From assembly GCA_963817075.1 (NCBI GenBank), contig CAWFMT010000002.1, forward strand, positions 62,001 through 126,000: a stretch of 64,000 nucleotides of DNA. The letters are read 5' to 3'. Both the position numbers and the translations under genes were made by a program. The notes beneath the pieces are model-generated. The model saw only the letters and a list, made by a program, of their open reading frames with translations. It did not search any database and was not told where the DNA came from. Below are positions 1 through 7,742 of this stretch, one piece after another. The stretch is from DASPKM01 sp963817075 (lineage in GTDB: Bacteria > Bacteroidota > Bacteroidia > Chitinophagales > Chitinophagaceae). Each line of letters starts with the position of its first letter. Within the stretch, counting starts at the first letter, position 1.

Positions 1-2
1 AT

Positions 3-119
3 GTGCTTTGGCCAGTCCCTACACCATCCATTCAGGGAAATTCAAATGGAGTGATTAACCAGAATAAGGGATACGTAGGATTTGAAAAGAACGTACCTGC
101 ACTAACTAAAATTGAATAA
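3..119 (+). CDS. SusD/RagB-like protein, C-terminal end only (truncated by window start)
   Basis: A plus-strand frame is open from base 3 to a TAA at 117-119. Its 38 residues begin VLWPVPTPSIQGN and continue NQNKGY before the stop. In SusD/RagB outer-membrane lipoproteins the C-terminus usually carries an L-P-I-P block followed within about 15 residues by QNPGY, and this peptide follows that layout (LWPVP, then QNKGY). This is a short match, so the family call is tentative. If right, another glycan or peptide utilization locus lies to the left, separate from the one at 11.5 kb. The other two forward frames close within 60 bases. Confidence 0.45.
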   Translation: MLWPVPTPSIQGNSNGVINQNKGYVGFEKNVPALTKIE

Positions 120-194
120 ATTATGAATCCTGTCAGCACAACTTGAAGTGCAAAGCAGGCTATAAATTTTTGTTTTGGTTCGCTATAAAGCTTC

Positions 195-250
195 GGCGGG
201 TATCACCTTGGTTCCTTGATTACCATCGTGCAATGCCCGCCCGCTTTTTT
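195..250 (+). terminator. possible intrinsic terminator
   Basis: GCGGG at 196-200 can pair with CCCGC at 236-240 or 240-244, and six T residues follow at 245-250. The loop is long (about 35-40 nt) and contains a weaker inner pairing (ACC/GGT), so this is not a classical compact terminator. It lies between the convergent partial SusD-like gene and the minus-strand cupin gene, a sensible place for one. Confidence 0.3.
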
Positions 251-313
251 GAATTGCTACAATCACCGCAGCAGGAAATTCATAGGTGAAATACTTTTTG
301 CTTAAACCAGTTT

Positions 314-688
314 TCAATCTTCGTATCCACTCTTGATAACTGTGGAGATCATCTTGAATTGTTCAGGAGCATTGAAGTTGTGTTTTGAGTTTGAGGGTAT
401 GATGATACCCTCGCCCAATCTGAGCTTGTACTTTTTATCATTCATCACCAGTTCAGCGGTTCCATCAATAATTTGAATAAATGTATCGTAAGGCGAGGTT
501 TTTTCTGCCAACTCCTCTCCGGCATCAAATGAAGAAACAGTAATATTTCCGGTAGCTCTTTTGATAATTGTGCGGCTGAGCACTGCATGAGCTACATATT
601 CTACAATTTCAACAATGATACAGCATTCTCCTTTTGGTAATTCCTTTGTGTTATTTGCAATTTTAGGGTCTGGCTGAATTGAATCCAT
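314..688 (-). CDS. small cupin-domain protein
   Basis: A 124-residue protein with a single cupin_2-type barrel. Residues about 45-115 carry the two cupin motifs in degenerate form: a glycine/acidic strand (GNITVSSFDAGEE) and a second motif around LRLGEGIIIPSNSKHNF, where a proline and a histidine sit in the usual metal-site positions. There is no signal peptide, so it is cytosolic. Proteins of this size are usually metal-binding sensors or minor enzymes; the substrate cannot be read from sequence. It lies 98 bp downstream of an AraC regulator on the same strand, so the two may be co-transcribed. The fold is fairly sure; the function is unknown. Confidence 0.75.
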   Translation of the reverse strand: MDSIQPDPKIANNTKELPKGECCIIVEIVEYVAHAVLSRTIIKRATGNITVSSFDAGEELAEKTSPYDTFIQIIDGTAELVMNDKKYKLRLGEGIIIPSNSKHNFNAPEQFKMISTVIKSGYED

Positions 689-786
689 ATGACCAAAGGT
701 GGTCGTTATTTAGACAAATAACTTACACAACTATGTAAAGAAATTGCATGATTTACTGGTATTGGCAATTCGAATGATCGTACAGG

Positions 787-1347
787 TCATAAATTCTCCA
801 AACCTTTAAGCCTTTTATGCTTCAATTTTTTGAAAAAGGAGGGAGTCAGCCCAGTAACTTTCTTAAACTGGTTTGAAAGATGAGCTACGCTGCTATAGTG
901 GAGTTTATAAGAAATTTCTGTTAGGGTGAGTTCGTCATAGATTAACATTTCCTTCGCGCGTTCGATCTTATGAGAGATTATGTAATGTTCTATGGTTGTT
1001 CCCTTTACTTCAGAAAACAGGTTTGAAAGATAGTTGTAATCGTAATTGAGCAACTGGCTGAGATAATCTGAAAAATTTGTCAAAGGGGCCTCCTCACTGT
1101 AATGGACCATCTCGACAATTATATTCTTGATCTTTTCTACCAGGATGGCCTTTTTATCTTCAAGGAGTTCAAATCCTGATTTAGCTAAAAGATTTTTTAT
1201 TTGATTGTACTGGTCCGGAGAAAGTTCCTCGATAATTTGTACTTCCCCCAGCTCGAGGGTGGTATAGTGCAGACCAAAATTTTCCAATTCTGATCTCACG
1301 ATCATTTTGCAACGAAGACTAACCATATTCTTGATCAATAGCTTCAT
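787..1347 (-). CDS. AraC-family regulator with HMA-like N-terminal domain
   Basis: A 186-residue protein. Residues about 88-180 form the AraC/XylS double helix-turn-helix: the first around LTLTEISYKLHYSSVAHLSN, the second ending in the usual F-KK-TG-TPS-F block (QFKKVTGLTPSFFKKL). The first ~65 residues lack the cupin sensor usual in this family. Instead they have a beta-alpha-beta pattern starting MKLLIKNMVSLRCKMIV, resembling a heavy-metal-associated (HMA) domain. HMA domains bind metal through C-x-x-C; here the first position is Ser and only RC remains, so metal binding is doubtful. The target is probably the cupin gene just downstream or itself. The HTH call is firm; the HMA likeness is inference. 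Confidence 0.85.
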   Translation of the reverse strand: MKLLIKNMVSLRCKMIVRSELENFGLHYTTLELGEVQIIEELSPDQYNQIKNLLAKSGFELLEDKKAILVEKIKNIIVEMVHYSEEAPLTNFSDYLSQLLNYDYNYLSNLFSEVKGTTIEHYIISHKIERAKEMLIYDELTLTEISYKLHYSSVAHLSNQFKKVTGLTPSFFKKLKHKRLKGLENL

Positions 1348-1671
1348 AATATATAGATCAATCTAGATCTTAGATAATCGAATTCCCGTAATCATAAAGT
1401 TTTGAGTATAATGGCAAGGATTGCTGTCGGGTGAAATTTACAAAGTCACCATTAGCGCAAGCAGGTTAGAAGTTGTCAGCATGTATCCCTGGGGAAAGGT
1501 AGTATTGTTCTATATACTATTGCAGATTCGCACTATTTATTGCCGCTAGTCAAGTTTTGAATTTTACATCAATAAGTAGAACCACTTAGAAGCAATGATG
1601 AATGGGGATGAGAGAATAATAAGAAAACAATAGGCAAATAAGTCTTTCAATTTCTTATGAGTTGTAAATTT
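1348..1671. other. intergenic stretch, no feature recognised
   Basis: About 320 bases upstream of the AraC gene. No open frame, hairpin or repeat that I can support. It probably holds the AraC promoter on the minus strand. Confidence 0.5.
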
Positions 1672-1985
1672 TTTTACCGCAGAGAAATAGAGGACACGGA
1701 GTTAGCGCAGAGGTGTGTTTGACTCAATCTGACATAAGTTTTTAATTTCTTCTCTGATTTCTATGTGCCTATGTGGTTCATTTATTTTACCGCAGAGAAA
1801 TGGAGGACACGGAGTTAACTGGGAGCTGTTGTGCCTTTAATCTGGCATAGGTCTTTTAATTTCTACTATGTTTTCTATGTGTCTATGTGGTTCATTTATT
1901 TTACGGCAGAGAAATGGAGCCCATAGAGTTAACCATTTGCTTCGCCCTTGCGAACCTTCGCGTCCTGGCTCCTTAGCGGTTAAAT
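1672..1985. repeat. imperfect tandem triplicate, period 113-114 bp
   Basis: The block TTTTACCGCAGAGAAAT starts at 1672 and 1785, and a variant (TTTTACGGCAGAGAAAT) at 1899. Each is followed by a GGA..C-C-GAGTTA segment. The first two units also share CTATGTG-CTATGTGGTTCATTTA tails. The third unit changes after about 30 bp into a TTAACC...TAGCGGTTAA element (about 1929-1985), a partial member of the dispersed family described at 3981-4060. No coding potential was seen. Confidence 0.8.
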
Positions 1986-2072
1986 CTTAAAAATGTGACT
2001 GATGGTTACCAGAATACGCTGAAATCCTTCAATTTTACGCCCGTTCATCTCGCTAATCCTAAACATTTTACA

Positions 2073-3941
2073 ATGAAATTATTGTTTGCACTGCTGTTAC
2101 TGTCAGTTACCGCTCAATCACAGGTATACAAATACTCTTTAGACCTAAATGGAAAAAGAGAGGATTCCATCGAGGTAAGCTTAATAACTCCCAAGGTTAC
2201 AAAGCCAGTGATTGACTATTATTTTCCGAAGATCATTCCAGGAACTTACCAGATAGCTGATTACGGAAAATTCATTTCAGGATTAAAAGCGTTCGATAAA
2301 TCTGGAAAAGCCTTGCCAGTTTCAAGAGTGAATGATAACCGTTGGAAGATATCTAACGCCACTGGTTTGTATAAGATTACCTATGTGGTTGAAGATGTAT
2401 TCGACACAAAGCAGACCCACAATATCTATCCGATGTCTGCAACAAACATTGAGGCAAATAAAAATTATGTCCTTAACACCTTCGGATTTTTTGGATATCT
2501 GGCAGGGATGAACAGGATACCTATCGAACTAACTATCAATAAGCCGGAAGGTTTTTATGCATCAACAAGTCTAACAACCCGCGCTGTTTCTCCAACGGCG
2601 GATATATTGGTGGTCGCGAATCTGGACGAGTTATATGATAATCCAATAATGTATACGACACCCGACACTACCACAATGCAAATCGGGAATTGCAGGGTCT
2701 TAGTCTCTGTTTATTCAGGAAAGCAGCTTATTCATTCCAAGGAAGTGGCCGAATGGCTTAATCCTCTGCTTGTAGCTGCGAAAAATTATCTAGGAGGAAA
2801 ATTGCCGGCCGACAAGTATTCATTTCTCTATTATTTCGTGGATCCTGCAACAACAAACAATTTTCCAAAGAATCTCTTCGGAGCGCTTGAACATACTACT
2901 TCTTCATTCTACTATTTACCTGATGTTCCTGCTGCCAATATCAAGAATTTTGTTATCGACGTTTCTTCACATGAATTCTTTCACATCATCACCCCTTTGA
3001 CTATTGCATCCAAAGAAGTCAAGGTATTTAATTATGATTCTGCTGTTATGTCCCGGCACCTTTGGTTGTATGAAGGCGTGACTGAATACACGGCTCATCA
3101 TGTGCAGGTTACAAATGGTCTCAATACGCCAGCTCAATTCTTAGCCAAGTTGAGCAACAAGATTTCCAATTCAAGAAGGTTGTATAAGGATAGTCTGGCA
3201 TTTGCAGAATTAAGCACCGAAAGTGCTGGAAAACACCACGAGCAGTTTGGAAATGTTTATGAGAAGGGGGCACTTATAGCAGCCTGCGTCGATTTGTTAC
3301 TCCTTAATCTATCCGATGGTGGATATGGATTGAAGAATCTTACCCATGATCTTGGAGTTCGTTACGGAAGGACCCGGTATTTTATTGACTCAACTCTTTT
3401 TGATGAGATAGCGGATCTCAGTTATCCTGAAGTCAAGAATTTTCTGGTGAAATACGTAAATGGCAGTGAGCCCATTCCATATCAGGAATATTTTGCGCTG
3501 GCTGGAGTGAAGTTTACTCCAAGAAATGAAAAGAAAGAATTTTCGATGGGCACCAATCCTGCGCTAATCCCGGCAAATGCTGCCAATCCAAATGGCATGG
3601 TCTTGATTGGACAGGCTACAAGGATCAATGATTTTGGAAATGCTCTTGGGTATAAGAGAGGAGATGAGTTGATTGAAATAAATGGTGTGGCTTTAACTCC
3701 CAGAAATTATCCGCAAACCCGGGACAGTCTCCTAAAAACAATGAAAGAGGGTGAACCATTGAGTGTAAAAGTCCGTAGGAAAAATGATGCGGGAACTGTT
3801 GAAACAGTTGTTCTTCAGAAAAATATTTTTAAGGCTACAGAAATTGAGATCAACAAACTCGAATTCATCCCCGAAGCAACGCCACATCAAAAACTTGTGC
3901 AGGCGGCCTGGTTAGGCGCAGGGGCAGCAAAGGTGCAGTAA
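2073..3941 (+). CDS. secreted M61-family (glycyl aminopeptidase-like) metallopeptidase with PDZ domain
   Basis: A zinc peptidase of family M61, probably exported. I start it at ATG 2073, which begins a good signal peptide (MKLLFALLLLSVTAQSQ); a GTG at 1995 in frame would add 26 residues of non-signal sequence. The N-terminal ~260 residues form the beta-rich M61 domain. The zinc site is HEFFH at about residues 300-304, and LWLYEGVTEY downstream supplies the third ligand Glu in the family's W-x-x-E-G-x-x-x-Y context. A PDZ domain fills about residues 500-600 (RGDELIEINGVAL). Length (622 aa) is normal for Bacteroidota members. The substrate is unknown. Repeat elements flank it on both sides, so it is probably a single transcription unit. 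Confidence 0.88.
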   Translation: MKLLFALLLLSVTAQSQVYKYSLDLNGKREDSIEVSLITPKVTKPVIDYYFPKIIPGTYQIADYGKFISGLKAFDKSGKALPVSRVNDNRWKISNATGLYKITYVVEDVFDTKQTHNIYPMSATNIEANKNYVLNTFGFFGYLAGMNRIPIELTINKPEGFYASTSLTTRAVSPTADILVVANLDELYDNPIMYTTPDTTTMQIGNCRVLVSVYSGKQLIHSKEVAEWLNPLLVAAKNYLGGKLPADKYSFLYYFVDPATTNNFPKNLFGALEHTTSSFYYLPDVPAANIKNFVIDVSSHEFFHIITPLTIASKEVKVFNYDSAVMSRHLWLYEGVTEYTAHHVQVTNGLNTPAQFLAKLSNKISNSRRLYKDSLAFAELSTESAGKHHEQFGNVYEKGALIAACVDLLLLNLSDGGYGLKNLTHDLGVRYGRTRYFIDSTLFDEIADLSYPEVKNFLVKYVNGSEPIPYQEYFALAGVKFTPRNEKKEFSMGTNPALIPANAANPNGMVLIGQATRINDFGNALGYKRGDELIEINGVALTPRNYPQTRDSLLKTMKEGEPLSVKVRRKNDAGTVETVVLQKNIFKATEIEINKLEFIPEATPHQKLVQAAWLGAGAAKVQ

Positions 3942-3980
3942 AAAAAATTTGAAAATTTGAAGATTTGAAAATGTGAATTT

Positions 3981-4060
3981 TTAACCGCCAGGAACCAAAG
4001 ACGCCCGGTAACGCGAAGAATCTTAGCGTAACTTAGCGTCCTTGCGTCTTTGCGGTTAAA
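3981..4060. repeat. dispersed hairpin element, TTAACCGC...GCGGTTAA type
   Basis: An ~80-bp intergenic element bounded by 8-bp inverted ends, TTAACCGC at 3981 and GCGGTTAA near 4052-4059. The inside is rich in GCAAAG/CTTTGC and AGCGT/ACGCT words that can pair. Related elements lie at 28796-28874, 34015-34083 and 43317-43394, with partial copies near 1929-1985 and in 11110-11390. It sits just before the next gene's start. Confidence 0.8.
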
Positions 4061-4072
4061 TTCCTTCCATTA

Positions 4073-5968
4073 ATGAAGAAAGCCATCTACTGTTCGATGC
4101 TTCTGCTAAGCTTCATCATTCCCCAACATGAAATCATTGGCCAGAGTTCATCCTCCACTTTTAAATATGCAGTCGCTGATAAGCTAAAGCTTTCGGATCA
4201 TGCAAAGCTGACTGGCTTCATCGGAAAAAAACTGGATCAATCATACCAGAATCGCATTTTGACCCAGGATGTAGATCATCTGGTAGAACCCTTCCGGCAT
4301 AGGACAGAAAGCCGTCTCTGGCAATCTGAATTTTGGGGCAAATGGTTCACTTCCGCAGTATTGGCTTATCGCTATCGTCCCGAAACACGCATGAAAAAAG
4401 TGCTTGATTCAGCAGTGAAGGCATTGCTTTCTACTCAAACTCCCGATGGATATATAGGAAACTATAAGAAAGAAAATCAGCTGGAACAATGGGATATCTG
4501 GGGAATGAAATATTGCTTGCTTGGTCTACTTGACTACCACGATCTAACAAAAGATAGAACAAGTCTCTCTGCAGCAACCAAATTGGCCGACTTCCTCATC
4601 AAAGAAATAAAGGATCGAGATGGATTGATCATCAACAAAGGAAATTATCGAGGCATGGCTGCATCATCTGTGATGGAACCCATGGTGCGATTGTACACTA
4701 CAACCGGAAATAAAAAGTACCTGGCATTTGCAGAAGAGATCGTGCGACAATGGGAAACTCCGGATGGTCCTGAGCTGATTCGTAAAGCTTCCGTCAACGT
4801 GAGCGAACGTTTTCCAACACCTCAAAGCTGGTATAGTTGGGAGCAAGGACAAAAAGCATACGAGATGATGTCCTGCTATGAAGGCTTGGTTGAATTGTAT
4901 CGCGTAACGGGCAATAAAACTTTTCTGGATGCAGTGGAAAAAACCTGGAAAAATATTCGTGACACTGAAATTAATATTGCCGGCTCAGGCGCTTCTGAAG
5001 AAATGTGGTTTAAAGGAAAGAAACATCAAACCCAACCTGTTACTCATTTTCAGGAAACCTGTGTAACTGCCACCTGGATTAAATTGAATCAGCAATTATT
5101 ACGTCTAACAGGAGATTCAAAATATGCTGACGAAATTGAACGAGCCTATTACAATGCATTATTAGGTTCATTGAATGCTGATGCTTCTGATTGGGCAAAA
5201 TATACTCCGCTCAACGGGCAACGATTGCCGGGAAGTGGTCAATGCGGAATGAACCTGAACTGTTGTAATGCCAGTGGTCCGAGAGGCCAGTTCACTCTAC
5301 CACTTACATCAGTAATGTCCATGGAGAACGACATATCTGTGAATTTTTATGTTGGCGGAACCTATGAATTGAAAACGCCGAAGGCAAAAAAACTTACACT
5401 CACTCAGACCACAGATTTCCCGGTTTCAGGAACAGTAAAGATTTCATTATCACTAACAGGAAATGAAGAAATGACGCTGCGACTGAGAATTCCGAGCTGG
5501 AGTAAACTCAATAAACTAACCATCAACAACGATGTTGTAAGCGGCATTGTTCCCGGAATGTATGTAGAATTAAAACGAATATGGTCGCCGCAGGATGTCA
5601 TCATTTTAGATCTCGACATGAGAGGAAGAGTTGAAATTCTGGGCGATGAAAATGGAAAATTTGCAGCAATCACCAGGGGTCCGGTTGTCCTTTCGAGAGA
5701 TACAAGAATGGGCGGCCCGGATCTTAGCACAGTGAATCGCCCCGTAACAGATAAGGAAGGATATATTGATCTGAAACCTGTCGCTTCAAATTCTAAAGAT
5801 GAATATTGGATGGTGTATTCTGCTCTGTTTGTACCAGAAGCCTATACGGAAGCTGGTGCCAAACCGATTCCAATTCAATTAGTGGATTATGCTTCTGCGG
5901 GGAACGGGAGAGAGAGATCAACTTTCCAGGTATGGATGCCTCAGCTTTTCAGTGGACGTGCCAAGTGA
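4073..5968 (+). CDS. secreted DUF1680/GH127-like beta-L-arabinofuranosidase family protein
   Basis: A 631-residue exported protein (signal peptide about 1-23, MKKAIYCSMLLLSF). The body is an (alpha/alpha)-barrel followed by beta-sandwich domains, as in GH127 and relatives (PF07944). The GH127 zinc-cysteine nucleophile site has a Glu and three Cys: here E-T-C at about residues 327-329 and CC at 397-398 (GMNLNCCNASG), so the active-site residues are kept. Family members release terminal beta-L-arabinofuranose; relatives have other specificities, so the substrate is not certain. It is only distantly similar to the GH127 at 22.9 kb. It is followed by AT-rich repeats and lies outside the main locus, but probably serves the same plant polysaccharides. 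Confidence 0.82.
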   Translation: MKKAIYCSMLLLSFIIPQHEIIGQSSSSTFKYAVADKLKLSDHAKLTGFIGKKLDQSYQNRILTQDVDHLVEPFRHRTESRLWQSEFWGKWFTSAVLAYRYRPETRMKKVLDSAVKALLSTQTPDGYIGNYKKENQLEQWDIWGMKYCLLGLLDYHDLTKDRTSLSAATKLADFLIKEIKDRDGLIINKGNYRGMAASSVMEPMVRLYTTTGNKKYLAFAEEIVRQWETPDGPELIRKASVNVSERFPTPQSWYSWEQGQKAYEMMSCYEGLVELYRVTGNKTFLDAVEKTWKNIRDTEINIAGSGASEEMWFKGKKHQTQPVTHFQETCVTATWIKLNQQLLRLTGDSKYADEIERAYYNALLGSLNADASDWAKYTPLNGQRLPGSGQCGMNLNCCNASGPRGQFTLPLTSVMSMENDISVNFYVGGTYELKTPKAKKLTLTQTTDFPVSGTVKISLSLTGNEEMTLRLRIPSWSKLNKLTINNDVVSGIVPGMYVELKRIWSPQDVIILDLDMRGRVEILGDENGKFAAITRGPVVLSRDTRMGGPDLSTVNRPVTDKEGYIDLKPVASNSKDEYWMVYSALFVPEAYTEAGAKPIPIQLVDYASAGNGRERSTFQVWMPQLFSGRAK

Positions 5969-6047
5969 ATAATTTGAGAATTTGAAAATTTGAGAATTTG
6001 AAAATTTGATCATCCTCAAACATTCAAACTCTCAAACATTCAAACTA
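5969..6047. repeat. AT-rich TTTGA/TCAAA repeat with dyad symmetry
   Basis: Repeated AATTTGAGAATTTGAAAA on the left is followed by repeated TCAAACATTCAAAC on the right, so the halves can pair as a long weak hairpin between convergent genes. The right half has the same 8-base word (TCAAACAT) that builds the array at 38802-38961. Confidence 0.6.
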
Positions 6048-6052
6048 CATCT

Positions 6053-6490
6053 TCAGTGCTTAAATGTGATCTTAGTCCAGTAGGTTACTCCTCCGATGTC
6101 CTCACTCGTAGAGATTATCAAGTCTACATTCGTCAAGCCTTCAATGTTGAAACTAATGTTCTCAATCACTAATTTTTTTTCATCATCCGCAAACGCCCAG
6201 GTGACAACGTCCTGAATAGAGTTTGGAGTGCTTCCACTGCAGGCATTGGCTGACTCATTATACTCAAGACTGAAGTCAGCCTTAAAAATCCACTTGTCGT
6301 CCTTCTTGCAGTCAGGTTCAAATTGAAATACATCGAGGTAAGGATTTGTGCCAACACGTTCTTCGACTTTCACTATCACCCATGCCTGAGCAACGAGCAT
6401 ATCCTTCTTTTGCACATTATCCGATGAAGATTTGGAGCAGGATAAGAAGAAGCTAATTGTTAAACAAGAGATTAATATGTTTCTTTTCAT
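6053..6490 (-). CDS. lipocalin-like lipoprotein
   Basis: A 145-residue lipoprotein. The N-terminus MKRNILISCLTISFFLSCSK has a lipobox ending in LSC with Cys at residue 18. The mature part is beta-rich, with W-x-I near the start of the barrel (QAWVIVKVEE), a KWIFKAD strand and a final KITFKH strand, the layout of small lipocalin-like (DUF5004/lipocalin_4-type) proteins common in Bacteroidota. Two internal cysteines could form a disulfide. No ligand or role can be deduced. It is convergent with the GH127-like gene and downstream of the GntR-type regulator on the same strand (76 bp gap), but the regulator more likely controls the divergent rhamnose genes. Confidence 0.65.
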   Translation of the reverse strand: MKRNILISCLTISFFLSCSKSSSDNVQKKDMLVAQAWVIVKVEERVGTNPYLDVFQFEPDCKKDDKWIFKADFSLEYNESANACSGSTPNSIQDVVTWAFADDEKKLVIENISFNIEGLTNVDLIISTSEDIGGVTYWTKITFKH

Positions 6491-6566
6491 GACTTGATTA
6501 TTATGTTCGGTCAGACTCTAAATTAAATCTAAATACAATGTTATCAGGAAGATCAGTTTCCTTTTA

Positions 6567-7598
6567 TCATAATGATGATCTCAGTCTCAACGAAAACGGG
6601 ATCTGAACATGTCTTAAATCATTCTCCTGTATGATCCTCGCGGTTTCTATTCCCATCGCTTCAAAATCTGTGGATATGGTAGTAATTCCGTTGAGAATTA
6701 TTTTCTTCAGCGGCGTTTCATTATAAGATATCACACCAACATCCTTTCCCACTTCAAACCTGGATTCTACCAGTCTTTCAATCAAGACTACAAGATCATT
6801 ATCCATCAGATTTATGAACACCTCTCCGGAATTGATGGGTTCATCGCTTATGTCATTGACTACCTTATGGCTAAAGGTATATTTCTGGCAAAAAGATATA
6901 AACCCATTCACGATCTCATTTGGGTAATAGCTGTTCTCCGGGAAAATAATTTTCAGCGTGTGATATTTCTGCAACTGAGGCAAGGCCTGCTCCAGTGCAG
7001 TGAAAATATCCTTTTCAAAATTTTCAAACACGGCCCCAAAACTTCCATTCACTCCCGGGATCACTTTATCCAACATTATAAGTTTCTCTTTTGGAATGGT
7101 GTTAATGATCTTGTGTGCTGTATCACCACCCTCGGTAAAATGAGGCAGAATCACGTAGTAATGATAATCGGACTTGCTATTCTCCAGAAGCTTTCTGAAA
7201 AGTGCGAGGTCATTATTATAAATATAAAAATCAATGGCTGCTTTGTCGCCGAGGGTTTCAACAAATGAATCGTAAATGATCTTCTTGTGTGGGCTGAGCT
7301 TATTGAACATCATAAAGATCTTGGCGGTCCGGTCTACATCAACATTCTTAATGAAGTATCCTTTGCCCGGTACTGACCCAATGATCCCCTGACTTTTTAG
7401 ATATTTATAACCTTTTTCTGCCGTATCCCTGCAAATCTCGAATTGAAAGCTCAATTCGTTAATAGAAGGAAGCATGTCGTCAATCTGCAACTTCCCGTCT
7501 TCAATAGCCTTAATGATCGAGTTGGCCAGTTGCTGGTACTTGGGGGTAACCGAAAACTCGTCAAAATAAATAAGCTTATAAATAGGGGAAGCAATCAT
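6567..7598 (-). CDS. GntR-type regulator with sugar-binding (LacI/PBP-like) effector domain
   Basis: A 343-residue transcription factor. Residues about 15-80 are a GntR winged helix: YQQLANSIIKAIEDGKL, then DMLPSINELS and the recognition region ending in GKGYFI. From about residue 90 the protein resembles the periplasmic-binding-protein fold of LacI/GalR effector domains: strand/helix alternation, a VISYNETPLKKIILNGITTI stretch near the C-terminus and a final IPFSLRLRSSL. This architecture is common for Bacteroidota carbohydrate regulators. It is divergent from rhaT across 144 bp that contain a palindrome (7656-7684), so I infer it controls rhaT and the downstream rhamnogalacturonan genes, perhaps with a rhamnose-derived effector. 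The effector is not proven. Confidence 0.85.
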   Translation of the reverse strand: MIASPIYKLIYFDEFSVTPKYQQLANSIIKAIEDGKLQIDDMLPSINELSFQFEICRDTAEKGYKYLKSQGIIGSVPGKGYFIKNVDVDRTAKIFMMFNKLSPHKKIIYDSFVETLGDKAAIDFYIYNNDLALFRKLLENSKSDYHYYVILPHFTEGGDTAHKIINTIPKEKLIMLDKVIPGVNGSFGAVFENFEKDIFTALEQALPQLQKYHTLKIIFPENSYYPNEIVNGFISFCQKYTFSHKVVNDISDEPINSGEVFINLMDNDLVVLIERLVESRFEVGKDVGVISYNETPLKKIILNGITTISTDFEAMGIETARIIQENDLRHVQIPFSLRLRSSL

Positions 7599-7655
7599 AA
7601 GCCTGGCTGAAGGTTGAAAATTGCGTAGAAAATTTGCTTAAAAATAAAGGAAAAT

Positions 7656-7684
7656 CACCATGTACCCCATGATAGTACATGATG
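7656..7684. promoter_or_regulatory. candidate operator between the GntR-type regulator and rhaT
   Basis: CATGTAC at 7659-7665 and GTACATG at 7675-7681 are a perfect 7-bp inverted repeat with a 9-bp spacer. After one mismatch the arms extend by two more pairs (CA at 7656-7657, TG at 7683-7684). It lies 58 bp upstream of the regulator's start codon and about 60 bp upstream of rhaT, so one bound dimer could control both. No second good copy was noticed upstream of susC or the later genes. Confidence 0.55.
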
Positions 7685-7742
7685 GAGGACAAACCTCAGC
7701 CTCATACATTTAATTTCTTAAATTGTTTGTCATTCTGAATTT

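Noticed and set aside
1995..2072. Longer N-terminus for the M61 peptidase from a GTG
   Set aside because: It would place 26 non-signal residues before a good signal peptide that starts at ATG 2073, and it runs back into the end of a repeat.
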